Shown one piece after another: positions 1 to 10,173 of a stretch of DNA of 38,759 nt. Where the stretch lies: positions 1 to 38,759 of the forward strand of contig PYSS01000204.1 of the NCBI GenBank assembly GCA_003049465.1. The letters run 5' to 3'. Every line of letters begins with the position of its first letter. Within the stretch, counting starts at the first letter, position 1. The position numbers were made by a program, and so were the translations under genes. This stretch comes from Magnaporthiopsis rhizophila. Lineage: Eukaryota; Ascomycota; Sordariomycetes; Magnaporthales; Magnaporthaceae. Below the pieces are notes generated by a model. That model did no database searches. It was given only the letters and a program-made list of their open reading frames with translations, and had not been told where the DNA came from.

Positions 1-32
1 TTTTTTTTTTTTTTCTTTTTTTTTTATTATTT
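1..32. repeat. T-rich low-complexity tract
   Basis: The first bases are almost only T, with one C and two short A interruptions. It is a simple homopolymer-like tract at the window edge with no coding meaning. Confidence 0.7.
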
Positions 33-140
33 CTTCTATATGATCGGCATCTAACCTACCTACCTTACCTATATGACCTTGTGTTATTGGGGGATGGAGG
101 TCATGGCACGTTTTACTGACACACGCCAACAACGCAACAG

Positions 141-683
141 CCCCGTCCGAACTCCTCAAGGCCGCTCTCGTCGCTGCCCTGCCGCTCCAGTTCGAGAGCG
201 TGGGCATGTACATCTGTAAGTCATGGAAGGTTGCCTTTATTTCCCTACCATGTCCCAGGATCCCGACGCAACGGTTCAGCCGGCGCGGCCCGGGGTGGAG
301 CCGCCATATCGGCGATCGGATTTGTATCGCGACGCTTCATGCTTTGTTCATGCAAACCCAAAAAATACATCACCCACACACCAGCAACAACCTAAGCTAA
401 CACATGCCCAATCCGCATCCGACGACAAAAAACAGCAAGTAGCCAACATAGGGAAGGGAACAAATCGGGTGCCTTTCGCACCCTCTTGGCCACATATCTG
501 CAGATCATTGGGTGGGACGCCCTCGGCGGCTACACTTTTGCCAAGATGGCCGAGAACCTGGGGCGGCCCGTGTGCTCGGTGGGCGCCGCCGCCGCCGCCG
601 GAGGTGTGTATGGCGTCTTGTCAGGGATCCCCAAGCTGATAGCATATATTGCCTGGAGCTTGTTCCATAACAGAGATGACTGA
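141..683 (+). CDS. Possible 3' end of a spliced gene, unidentified
   Basis: An open segment at 141-215 follows a CTGAC branch-like site and a CAG acceptor and ends at a good donor (GTAAGT at 216). It reads PSELLKAALVAALPLQFESV followed by GMYI. A second open segment after a CTGCAG acceptor (504-683) encodes GRPVCSVGAAAAAGGVYG, then a hydrophobic stretch and ends NRDD-stop. The Ala/Gly-rich hydrophobic character suggests a small membrane protein, and the first part is slightly reminiscent of the IFI6/IFI27-like fold, but I do not recognise the family. The simple join of 215 to 504 does not keep frame (phase 1 into phase 0), so another exon, another splice site or a decayed gene must be assumed. 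The start lies outside or is not found. Treat this as a weak call. Confidence 0.25.
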
Positions 684-906
684 GCCGAGGCCGCCAGTAT
701 AAAGACACGTTGCGCAAGCAGTTCCCATGCCAGATAAAATTGTAAAATCGTAGGAAACAAGATGTGACGACTTTGCAAACGAGAGTGAAAGTGTGGCTAC
801 CTCTATGTGCATATATGTATGTATGTACAAGTGTGAAACGACCGTGTGTATGTGTAATTATCGTACCATCTATCCAGCAAACTCCCCCTGCCCGGGCACA
901 CTTTGT

Positions 907-2293
907 CTACTCGTACCTGACGCAGAGGATATCCTTGCAGTTGATGTCCATGACGCCCCTGACTTTGATAGTGGCCGTGAGCTCACCGTACCTGAGCCCG
1001 TCGTCCAGCGTGGCCTGCCCCGAGATGACGTCGGGCTGGCCGGTGACGATGTTGAAAGGCTTAGCCCACTCCTTGCGCGGGCCGCTAAAGTCCGACTTGC
1101 GCGCCGGCCAGTCCTTGGCCTGCCACAAGGCCCAGATGCGGTCGAGGTTGGCGTGGTGGCACCAGAAGAGCGGGTCTCCCGGGCTGGAGTTGACGTTTGA
1201 GAGGTCGCCCGTGTTGCCGCCGACGCCGGCGTGCCCACCGCCGTGCAGGAGCATGGTGTCGGGGTTCACGCCGCCCTGGAGGTCGATGTTGAACTGCATA
1301 TAGTCGGGCCGGCTCAGCACCCGGTCGACGACGCCCTGGTTGAGCGAGCGCGAGATCAGCCAGGGGCTGATGTCGCGGCGCAGGCAGTGCGGCGCGAACT
1401 CGAGGCTGGGGCCCAGGCCCATGGAGACGTTGCGCTTGGCGAAGGGGCCGTCTTTGACGCAGCCGCCACCCTTGCGCCCGGGCACGACAAAGGGCACATT
1501 GTCGACCTTGGAGGCGACGTCGTCGGGGACGAACTCGCCGTTGCCGCCGAAGCCGAATTCCGAGTCCCAGATGGGCGACTTCATGACGTCGGCCTCGCTG
1601 TTGCTATCCAGCGCCCAGTTCCAGTACCTAAATACCGGGTCAGCATGGGATTCCCCCCTGTCGCGGAAGAAAAGCAAGCCAAGCCAAGCCAAGCCAAGCC
1701 ATGCCAAGCCAAGCCAAGCCACGCCACGCCACGTGCGTGGTGGAATGCAGGGGAGGAGCAGACTTACGGCAGGTAGCCCTGGTAGCCACATGTCTGGCGC
1801 AGCTCGTCCTCGAAAAGGTGGATGAACCAACGGTGCCATCTAGCATCAGACGCCATTAGTAACCTTCCTTAGCAGCGGGTACACGCTAGTCGGAATGCAC
1901 TTACGCCGGGAACGGGCCGTTCCAGTGGATATCCACGGCGGACATGTGGGTGGCCTGGAAGTCGTCATACCGAGACCTGGAGCCGGGGAAGCGGTGCTGC
2001 AGCTTGGGAGGAGCATTCTGCAGGCACACGACCGCGTCCAGGTAGGCCTTCCTCTCGGGCAGGCTCAGGGAGCGCCTTGAGATCGGACCAGTGTCGTGTT
2101 AGCCAATCTTTGTTCAGCGCCATTACGACACAGAAGCGTCCATCCGAATCCAAAGCCAGATATGTACTAGTACTTACCACTCGCGGCGGACGCTCGGGGC
2201 TGGTTTGCACTTGCCAGGGCGCCCCTGGGCGAAGCCGACGGAGAGGGCAGCCACAGCGGCGCAGAGCCAGGATGACATATCTTGCGAACGCAT
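907..2293 (-). CDS. Secreted tyrosinase / catechol oxidase (four exons)
   Basis: A type-3 copper enzyme that would oxidise mono- or o-diphenols to quinones outside the cell. Exons on the minus strand: 2293-2178, 2075-1905, 1839-1768 and 1627-907. They total 1080 nt and 359 aa with all phases matching; donors are GTAAGT and the acceptors follow branch-like sites. Residues 1 to about 22 form a signal peptide (SSWLCAAVAALSVGFAQG). CuA histidines are H82 (DDFQATHM), H89 (DIHWNGPF) and H98 (AWHRWF), followed by CGYQGYLPYWNW. CuB is H248-x3-H252 (LLHGGGHAGVGG) and DPLFWCHHANLDRIWALW (277-278). The protein ends at VMDINCKDILCVRYE, as in the short ascomycete tyrosinases, and lacks the long C-terminal lid domain. 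Length and layout resemble short secreted catechol oxidases, so either activity is possible. Intron 3 (1628-1767) carries a pentamer repeat. The start gives the only clean signal peptide. Confidence 0.93.
1674..1732. repeat. (AAGCC)n pentamer repeat inside tyrosinase intron 3
   Basis: About ten AAGCC units, with CATGCC and CACGCC variants at the right side, lie wholly inside the 140-nt third intron of the tyrosinase gene. Translated by chance it gives a GLAWLGLAW-like peptide, which is not part of the protein because the splice sites on both sides join the PYWNW motif exactly. Confidence 0.85.
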
Positions 2294-5200
2294 CTTGTTT
2301 GACTTGCTTTTCGGAGACTCGGCGATCGGATGGTGCTATCGTCGGAGGCTTGTCGGACAAACGGCTCTACCTGGTGCGAGATGGGCTGAAGGGAACCTTG
2401 CGGACGGGATATCGAGCACTACATCGTGTCAGATAGAGAGTCTAAAAGGCTTCCTTTTATCGAATATCCCTGGCCTCGGGGCCGGCGCAACTTGGCTCGG
2501 CAGAGAGGGAGGGGGGGATAAAAGGGCAACATGGCATGGGCCCGCGTATGTGTCTCGCTCCATTCGAGCTCGTGGAGAGGCCTCATCTAACCGGCGCGGC
2601 CCATGGCATGGCGTCGTGGTCACGCTTTCAACGTCGGGTGGCTGAATCGCCACACTCTCGGCAGGGACCCGCGAGCTTTGCTGTTGATTAAATCAATGAC
2701 AAAGGCTCAGCCACTTGCTTTAACTTTGAGTTAAAACGGTCCCGTGGGTCCAACGACAGCAGGGCTTAAGGAGGGACTCGGGCTTGAACCCAATTAGGTA
2801 AGTAAGTAAACGGGTCCGCTGGCTAAGTTTTTAAAGTAAGAAAAACCATACTAAAACCCCTTTTAAAAATAACATTTATCAATAGAAAAAAAAAAGCGTA
2901 ATGATGTGGTTAATGTTGATATGTACATACTGTTACATAGCGAAATGGATACCACCTCGGTGGGTCAGGTACTTCCGACGCTCGGCTCTGCTTCCGGCGC
3001 TAGCGTTGTATCGAAATTAAAATACAAGATCACGTGCGTAGGAAGCCTGCCTCCCACAGTATTGTTGTGGGGCACGCAAACCTTCTTGGGTTGGAACCAA
3101 GGTCCTTTCCTGCGGTCGGATGCTAAGCGAGATCCAGGCTTCCATTCCTCTTCCCTGCTGTCAGCAAAGCCCACGGCGTAACTGCCTACCTAGACCTCGA
3201 ACCGAAACCAGGACTCCACCGAGGTAGGGAAGTGACATCCCGCTTGCCGTCGAGTCGGTGACACGTCAATCACTGATAGGCAATATTAAGGGTTCGAAAC
3301 GAGGGGGGTGGCGCCGCTCTTTTCCCTCCGGCAGGCAAGAGTTAGAACCATAACTTGATTCGGCTAACGGAGGGGAGGAAAGCATAAACGAGGACGTTGG
3401 CTCCATCACCAGCGGCCTGGTCTCAAGGATCAGAAACCTTCCCGGACCTCGTTGTAGATTAGCTATTTACCTGAACATCAGAACATGCTATAGGTGTACG
3501 TAACCAACGTGGCAGAGCCGAGAAGAGTAAAAAAGGGGGTTGAGAAGAAAAAATAGCCAAACATGGGCATCCGCATAGTATCCCCGCACGCATTATAGGC
3601 TGTTGGTTGACTGACTAGAAAGCGAGGAGGGAGTCAGTTCACCGAATCGGCTATGTCCGCCAAAGGATCCGCAAGCACCTTGAATGCCTGTGCGCAGCGG
3701 CAGCATCAGGGAAGTCCAGCCGGTGGGCCGCCTAGGGGCCGGAGATAAGCCAGATTGGCAGTCGACAAGGAGATAACACAGGACGTCCAGAGTCTGGGCT
3801 GGGGCCTTTGGAGCAACCGACGAGATGGCGCAATGCCAGGCGGGTGCCTTGGTCGGAATGTGATTTTCTTGGGTAGCCCAGACTCAGGCCGGCCGGAAGT
3901 CGAGCCCCAACGGCAGGCAGGCAAGCAGGCGGGCAGGCAGGGAGACAAAGGAACCTCAAGAGAGATAGGCAAGTACAAACACCGCCGGGCGGGTCGGACG
4001 GACGGATGCCCCGTCCAGGAAGTCGACTCGAGGACACTGCTGTTGCGGTGACAGGGGTGTTACAAGACAAAGGGCCAATTACTGTTGAAATATTTCCAAG
4101 AGGACCGCAGGGTAAGAAAGGGAGAGGCCAAAACCCGCCAACGAAGGGACACCCGTCACGCCCAAGCTCAAAGATAGGGGCGGCAGGCAAGGAGAACAGC
4201 CCGGCAGAAGGATAGGCTCACGCTAAGAAGACTGTCTCTATAGCGAAAGTCGTTCCCAGCCCGTTCCGAACCGCCTTCCGTTCGTTCTTTCGGGGCTTTC
4301 GTGCCGGCTCTTTTGGGGGGCAGAAACAAGAAAGTAGGAGAAGCCAAGCCAGGCAAGCAGCCTTGGGCTATACTGGCTGGTAAGATCGTTCTCCGAACGG
4401 CCTACAGCGGGGTAATTGCCAAACCTTCTAGTGGCAGCACATGACTGCAACTGTCTCATCCACCGTTATTTTTGCTCCTGCCTACCAATCGGATTATGTC
4501 GGCAACTGCCGACTACGTCCCCGTCTATGCTTCTGCTTCCGGTTCAGACCTCGCTATCGACCGGTTCACGCACGTTCAGGGCCAACTGCGTGCGTGGAAA
4601 AGAGCTTGTTGCAGCGTGGCTCCCACGCCCTTTGCATGAGAGGGAACGGGCATGGTGCCTTTACGGCAAGCAGGGAGCAGGGGCATTCTGCCCCTGCCTG
4701 AAGCGAGCGGGACGAGAAAGGTCCGTGTATGCGAGCAAGGCTCCACTGGTGTGATTCTAGCTCCGGGAACCCTATCCGTCCCGGGCCATCTCCCCGGCGG
4801 GAAGAAGTGACAGCAATAGGTTGCCGGGATGACGCCGGGAGGCACACCGCCGCCGATGCCGGGATGGCTGCATGCGCTACTGTGCCCGCCTGGCGTCTGA
4901 TGCAGGGTACAGGGCGTGGATTAGCAAATGCGCAGATAGAGCGAGGAAATAGTCGCTGGAGAAGAGCCACCGCTGGACGCACAAGGAGGAACAGAGTCTG
5001 TCGTGCGGCGGACCAGAGAAAGAAAAAAAGGAAGGAGGGGACTTTCCAGATGTGATATCTGAATATTTCCCGTAAATATCCCCTACGAACCACGTGGCTA
5101 ATACGGGGTGCTTCTTCTCCATCTTGCCTTTGTTTCCTCTCGTTTCCTTTTGGCCATCCCATGTTTCTCATCAGACGCGCGGTCTAAGCAGACGCGAGAC

Positions 5201-5411
5201 ATTGGGAAGGACATCCTGCAGCATGAAATTCGCGCCGCCGAGTGCAAGGGGTCCCCGTTGCCATAGCCGTCGATCTTCACACACACACTCACACACGCAT
5301 ACCATAAAGTAACATCGCCGATCTCTTTCTAACGAGCAACTCAACGGCTGGTCAAGCCAGCCAAGGCCACACCCTGGACAGAACGTCGGAAAAAATAAAA
5401 AAATAAAACGC
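2294..5411. other. Intergenic region without a supported gene
   Basis: About 3.1 kb upstream of the tyrosinase. Several open frames exist, for example 3732-4190 and 4566-5171 on the minus strand, but they are Pro/Cys/Arg-rich, overlap in several frames and show no domain or splice logic. A minus-strand GATAAAA at about 2456-2463, roughly 165 bp upstream of the tyrosinase ATG, could be a TATA-like element. A short (GGCA)n tract lies near 3912-3942 and a CA-rich stretch near 5279-5300. Confidence 0.5.
3912..3942. repeat. Short (GGCA/GGCAA)n microsatellite
   Basis: Seven or so GGCAG, GCAAG and GGGCAG units in tandem. It explains the CLPACPPACLPA-like peptide read on the minus strand here. Confidence 0.7.
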
Positions 5412-5465
5412 CATGAGTAGTAGCTCAACAGATTCTTCGCCCTCAGGGGCGGCGCCACCAGTCGG

Positions 5466-5724
5466 ATGGCCTCCGACGCTGCCGGTGGCTACCCGCCCGC
5501 TCCCTCCCGCGTCCCCGGCATCCTCTGCGACACGCGGCCTATCTGGGCGACAGGACCATGTCCCTTAACGTCGCCAAAATTGCCTCCTTCTCCGGCATAC
5601 TTGTCGGCTTGCGCCTCTACTCGCGGCTGTGCGTCGCCAATCGGCCTGAGCTCGACGATGCCATATCCGTGCCGTGCCCGCCCCTAGGTGTGCTGCTCGC
5701 TTTGTCTCCCATGGAAATTGGGTG
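5466..5724 (+). pseudogene. Broken N-terminus of a PTH11-like seven-helix receptor
   Basis: From ATG 5466 one frame reads MASDAAGGYPPAPSRVPGIL and continues with CDTRPIW. After a frame change near 5540-5560 a second frame reads NVAKIASFSGILVGLRLYSR followed by LCVANRPELDDA. The order Pro-rich start, first helix, LRLYxR and then LDDA is the N-terminal signature of the fungal PTH11/SAT4 rhodopsin-domain membrane proteins. Only helix 1 and the start of loop 1 remain. The next hydrophobic part (LGVLLALSPMEIG) is short and runs into a GTAAGT and then a long (TG)n tract, with no further helices found downstream. I read this as a truncated, frameshifted relic. A missed intron at the frame change is the alternative. 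Confidence 0.45.
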
Positions 5725-5741
5725 TAAGTTTCTCGAGCGCT

Positions 5742-5745
<4 letters not shown>

Positions 5746-5839
<94 letters not shown>

Positions 5840-5840
5840 N

Positions 5841-5879
<39 letters not shown>

Positions 5880-5889
5880 GTGTGTGTGT
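5746..5889. repeat. (TG)n microsatellite with one N
   Basis: A nearly pure TG dinucleotide array of about 144 bp, with one unresolved base (N) at 5840 and one CG interruption near its end. True length is uncertain because the N marks an unresolved join. Confidence 0.95.
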
Positions 5890-6290
5890 CTCTTCCTTAA
5901 TGTCCGGTAGCTGCCAGGGACTAGAACTAGGCGACCTACCCCGAAACTTGGGTGCGTATATATAATATACCTAAGTATGAAGCAAGGTGGGACTTGCCAG
6001 GTTGACTTGGGAGGGACTTTTTCTCTTCATCATGATACCGGAAAGGACGGAGGAAAACCCTCAGCGCGGTTATGGGCTCAAAATTGAATTGGATGCTAGA
6101 TAGGTTAGACACGCAGGGGGATAGGTGACGATAATCTGAGCATCATGCCGAAAAAAAAGTCGAGCCTTCGCATCGACGGTCATATATTCATCCATATGCG
6201 TATACATATGCCACTCATTGCAAAAAGGAGGGTGAAAAATCCCCGCCACCATACAGACTCCAGGTTATGACTCCTCCTCTCTCGCATCTA
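5890..6290. other. Intergenic region, nothing recognised
   Basis: About 400 bp between the TG tract and the stop codon of the amino-acid transporter. It should contain the transporter's 3' untranslated region on the minus strand. No further structure was seen. Confidence 0.5.
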
Positions 6291-7682
6291 TCAGGGCGCC
6301 GCGTTGGAAGCACACGACCAGGGCTTGGTGACGCGCTCGGTCGCGATGGCCAGGATGGAAGCCCACAGACCGAGGACGCAAAGCAGCAGGCCGGTGATGA
6401 AGACAAGGACGCTGCCGGCGAAGCCGGCCACCTGGCGCTTGCTCGAAAAGTAGTCGCCCCAGTGCATCCAAAACCAGAAGACGCCGGGCAAGCCGAAGGA
6501 AAACCAAGAGGCGAAGATGGCGGCGACGATGCCGAGGAGGCTGTTGAAGACGGGGATGGACTCGGCGATGATGGTGCTGAGGCCCCAGAGGAAGGTCACG
6601 ATGGCGATCCAGGTGACGCTCGAGAGCTTGGTGCGGCGGACGGCGTGCTTGGAGTCGCGGAAGATGCGGGCAAAAACGTACTTTGCCGCGACGTGGCCGT
6701 AGATGACGCCGGCGATGACGATGGTCGGGAGGGCGATGCCCCAGATGGCCTTGCGCACGTCGCGCGAGGCGGCGGCCGACAGGGCGGGCGACGGCACGTC
6801 GGGCCCGACGCAGACGTAGATGACGATGGCGGCGACCAGGTACAGGGTGGTGTCGGCGACCTGCAGCAGGGCGAGGGCCTTGGGGAAGTCCTCGGGCTTC
6901 TTGAACTCGCCGATGACGCTGAAGAAGCACGAGTGGCTCGAGAAGGAGACGGCGATGTTGGTGACGGCCAAGATGGCCGACGTGAGGGGGATCTCGCGCG
7001 CGATCTCGATGGACTTTGAGCCGATGGGCCGCTCGTAGGCGACGTCGCCGATGGTGACGAGCACGGCCACGGTGATGGAGACGCACGAGGCCATGGACAT
7101 CCAGGCCGTGTGCTTGAGCGTACGCGGGAAGTTGAGCACGGCGAAGACGCCCAGGCCGACGACGGCCCACACGATGGTGCAGGTGCTCGAGTCGGTCAGC
7201 GTGTTGAGGCAGATGGTCCAGGTCAGCAGGTGGCTGGCCATGACGAAGACCTGGAAGGTGACCTGCGCCCAGCCAAAGACCTCCTGGAAAAGGGGGCCCA
7301 TGCCGATGGACTTGCCGATCACCTCGAGGGCGTCGCCAAAGTTTTGCACGAACGGGTACGCGGCGCGGAACTCGGCTATGACCATGCCCGAGTAGGTCGA
7401 GAGGGCCGACATGACCAAGATCAGGGCGACGCCCGGCGCCAGGCCGACGGTGGCCAAGACGGAAGGCAGCGCAAGGATGCCGAGCGAGACGGTCTCGGCG
7501 ATCAGCACGATGCCACCCTGCCACCAGTTCAAGGTGTGATAGTCGATCAGGTCGCCTTCTCCACCGGTCCAAACGCTGGCCTGCTCCGGTGGCGGCTGCC
7601 GCCTCTCATCCTCCTCCTTCTTGGCTTTGGCAGGCGCCTGCGCCTCTGGCCTAGTAACCGCCGCTTCGGATGCGGCGCCCAT
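6291..7682 (-). CDS. Amino-acid transporter, AAAP family (single exon)
   Basis: A 463-aa integral membrane transporter that would import neutral or aromatic amino acids by proton symport at the plasma membrane or vacuole. Residues 1-45 are a hydrophilic, Ala/Lys/Glu-rich cytosolic tail. The first helix region has the family signature LNWWQGGIVLIAETVSLGIL followed by ALPSVLATVGL. About eleven hydrophobic segments follow, including FNSLLGIVAAIFASWFSFG and AGFAGSVLVFITGLLLCVLG. Length and layout fit the Aa_trans family of filamentous fungi, including the Neurospora MTR type. The frame is uninterrupted and needs no intron; ATG 7682 is the first Met and gives a usual N-tail. Strongly G+C-rich third positions make long open frames on the opposite strand, which are shadows. 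The substrate cannot be read from the sequence. Confidence 0.92.
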   Translation of the reverse strand: MGAASEAAVTRPEAQAPAKAKKEEDERRQPPPEQASVWTGGEGDLIDYHTLNWWQGGIVLIAETVSLGILALPSVLATVGLAPGVALILVMSALSTYSGMVIAEFRAAYPFVQNFGDALEVIGKSIGMGPLFQEVFGWAQVTFQVFVMASHLLTWTICLNTLTDSSTCTIVWAVVGLGVFAVLNFPRTLKHTAWMSMASCVSITVAVLVTIGDVAYERPIGSKSIEIAREIPLTSAILAVTNIAVSFSSHSCFFSVIGEFKKPEDFPKALALLQVADTTLYLVAAIVIYVCVGPDVPSPALSAAASRDVRKAIWGIALPTIVIAGVIYGHVAAKYVFARIFRDSKHAVRRTKLSSVTWIAIVTFLWGLSTIIAESIPVFNSLLGIVAAIFASWFSFGLPGVFWFWMHWGDYFSSKRQVAGFAGSVLVFITGLLLCVLGLWASILAIATERVTKPWSCASNAAP

Positions 7683-9119
7683 GATTAATGGATAAAGATG
7701 AAGAAGATAACGATAGTGAAGTCCGGAGGGGCGATCCGAGGCTGGTCTTGGTGCTGTCGACTCTGTCGGACAGCAGCGGGCTAGCGGGAGTTTGTTAAGG
7801 AGAGGAGGCAGACGGGATCTAGTCTTGCAGCGGGAGGAGAGGGTAAAGAGGAGGATAAAATACCGCGCGAGGACTCATACTTGCGGCGGCCGTGACCTTA
7901 CACGCCGAGCCGCGTACCAGCGACATCGGCGGGGGCAGCCCCGGAGTCTCCAGGCTGGATCCCGGACCGAGTCCACTCGGTGTCCAGATGCGGATCTTGG
8001 ACCCTTGCGTGAGAGGGCCATGATGGCGGGTGTGTCGTTGAAATGGCCTCGGAATTCCCGAAGAAAAACCCGTCAACAGACGTATGTATCTATGCCATAA
8101 TTCCACGAAAACCGTTGCGTTGAAGATGAAGATCAATCGTTTTACTATTTTTTTATGGCATAGAGCAGTGTTTTCAAAAGATTCGATTCGAGCTGTTTTG
8201 AAAGTTCCACGTTGTGGTCTGTTGCAAACTCCACTGGTGGGCAAATCGTTACGTGATGCGATCCACGCCGAACAGCGATTGCCCATGCCAAGCCGAAGTC
8301 CCACAGCATCTCCATCGAGTAGGTTTCCTCGGGGGCGAGTTCTGTTGTTCTACCGGGCGCTGATCGCACTTGTTTCAACGAATCGGTTCTACATGTAAAT
8401 CGTACGAGGCAGCTACATGCCCAACAAATTTAGCCCAAAGTTCTCGAACAAAGAGGTACGTCACAAATCTGGTATTTCCACCATATTTCCTTTGTGGATC
8501 AGTACCGCCAGGGTACAATAACACAGTTGACCCATAAAACATTTCCTTTTATGGAGGTCAATAGCACTCGAGGGGATAAGGATCACGACTCGGGTCGTCG
8601 TCGCCGCATAAGCCTCGTGGGGGTGAGCGACAGACGCCACCGGCAGATATTTCGCGCGCGCACATGGCCCAGTGCCGGGTGTCTGGGGTCACCGGGGACG
8701 GCAACGTGGGGAGCTGCAGGCTGGGGTCCCCGCGAATCCGGCACTTCCGGCCGGTAGTCCCTCCCCGGCAAGGTACTGTAGGCGGCCCGCCCCACCAACT
8801 TCAACGCATGAGCCTAGATCCATCCAACTTTCAATGCCAAAAAAAGAAGAAAAAAAAAGAAAAAAGAAAAGCATGCACGGGCGAACCTACTACGCTTAAA
8901 GTCGTAGATAAATAAATAGGCGGCAGTTTAAATTATTATAGACTTAAGTCGACGGGAAAGACTTACGCGCGTGGTGCTGGTATGCAAATTTCGCGCTTGC
9001 GCCGGTTTACCTGGCAGGTAGCCCAAAAACTAAACGAGACTTGGCACCACCACCAAAACAGGGCTCCAACTCTCGTTTAATTTTTGGGTATCATGCCTGG
9101 GCGAGCGAGTTGGAGTGCA

Positions 9120-9171
9120 GGGTCCCCATTATTAGCAGCCGGGAGGATCCCATTATCAGCAGAGGGGACCC
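9120..9171. repeat. Symmetrical motif: inverted GGGTCCCC arms around a direct repeat
   Basis: GGGTCCCC (9120-9127) and its exact reverse complement GGGGACCC (9164-9171) flank two near-identical 11-mers, ATTATTAGCAG (9128-9138) and ATTATCAGCAG (9152-9162). Function unknown; it could be a small protein-binding site or a transposon scar. Confidence 0.6.
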
Positions 9172-10110
9172 AATACGCAGGCCATAAATGCATCTGCCAT
9201 GCAGCATATTTTGGGTTTGTTCCCAAATGCTGCGAGCTAAAATGCTAAAATGCACAACCCTGACAATAGGTATGACGAAGCGTGTTTGATTGAGCACGCC
9301 CAAGAGAGTCCGGGCTTCGGGATCTGCTGGCGTCAACTTTGTTGGGTTCGTTCCCTTGTTTGTCATTCGCGCTGATGCCCCAGACCCCGAATCCCGCTCC
9401 TCAGGAAGGCACGACGCATTAGTCCCTCTGGTGACGTCCTTGCGTGGGGGATTGCGGCCAACCGGATCCAGTAACGCGAGATTGACCCGGCGCCCGTCGA
9501 AGCTGCGTCATGGACAGCTCAGTGCGCATCGACTTGCATTTGTCACATGGCATCTCATTGGCTCGCGGGTCGCCCATCTTGGGCCGGGTTTCATATCTTG
9601 GAATCCAACGCGTCGATTTTGCGATCGGTCCCTCCCGCTTGGTAATCAACCAGTCCGCCGGAGAGACGACAGGTTTGGTTAGCGCTTTGATGCCCCGTCT
9701 CCGTTCTTGGTTTGGCTGCCTTCCATCTTTAACATCCGGATCCCTCGGGTTGCACCTAGAAACATATCTCATCCCGTCTCCATCTCTTTCATCTGGCCTC
9801 AATTCGCCGACAACGGGATTCCCCGAAACTGGAGAATCCATTCTTTCATTCTGATCTGCCCGAGGACACTCATCCCTTGCCCTTCGGATCGCTCGGAGCC
9901 ATGCCTGTCCCTGTCACGACTCGATAAGAAACAGCCCTTACGTCGCGCCCAGGCATACACGTCGTCCCATTCTTGCCCGGAAACTGGACGCGGGTAGGAA
10001 AGCTTGGTGACTGGATTTTTGGATTGCATGGGATCTCCGTGTCGCCAAGCGGCGCATAGTTTCATCATTTCCCTCTGTCGTCTCCCTCGGCCAGGTTAGC
10101 CTCAGTACCT

Positions 10111-10128
10111 GGTGCCTACCTAGGCACC
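10111..10128. repeat. Palindrome GGTGCCTA-CC-TAGGCACC before the MFS gene
   Basis: Perfect 8-bp arms with a 2-bp spacer, followed by (CTAC)n-like sequence and CCTAGG, 46 bp upstream of the MFS start codon. Its place suggests a transcript leader or proximal promoter element. The CTAC-rich style also occurs at 51-75. Confidence 0.55.
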
Positions 10129-10173
10129 TACCTACCTACCACCTAGGGACCCTTCGAGGTACCCACATTGACA

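Larger units (their letters stand above)
7683..10173. other. Intergenic region between two divergent transporters
   Basis: About 2.5 kb. The left end should hold the promoter of the minus-strand amino-acid transporter, the right end that of the plus-strand MFS gene. Open frames such as 9290-9682 and 9419-9841 overlap on both strands and show no family features. An A/G-rich tract lies at 8838-8873. Two small symmetrical motifs are listed separately. No RNA gene was found. Confidence 0.5.

Noticed and set aside
1640..1846. GLAWLGLAW-type peptide and the unspliced tyrosinase frame
   Set aside because: Comes from the pentamer repeat in intron 3; proper splicing joins GYLP to YWNW.
2745..2815. 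tRNA-like T-arm word (GGGTTCAAGCCC on the minus strand)
   Set aside because: No acceptor, D or anticodon stems can be drawn around it.
3732..4190. 152-codon minus-strand frame
   Set aside because: Pro/Cys repeats from a microsatellite, several overlapping frames, no domain or splice logic.
4566..5171. 201-codon minus-strand frame
   Set aside because: No recognisable motif, Arg/Ser/Ala-rich, overlapped by frames on both strands.
7110..7688. Long plus-strand open frames across the amino-acid transporter (also 6267-7019)
   Set aside because: Shadows of the G+C-rich minus-strand gene; Asp/Gly/Glu-rich composition without motifs.
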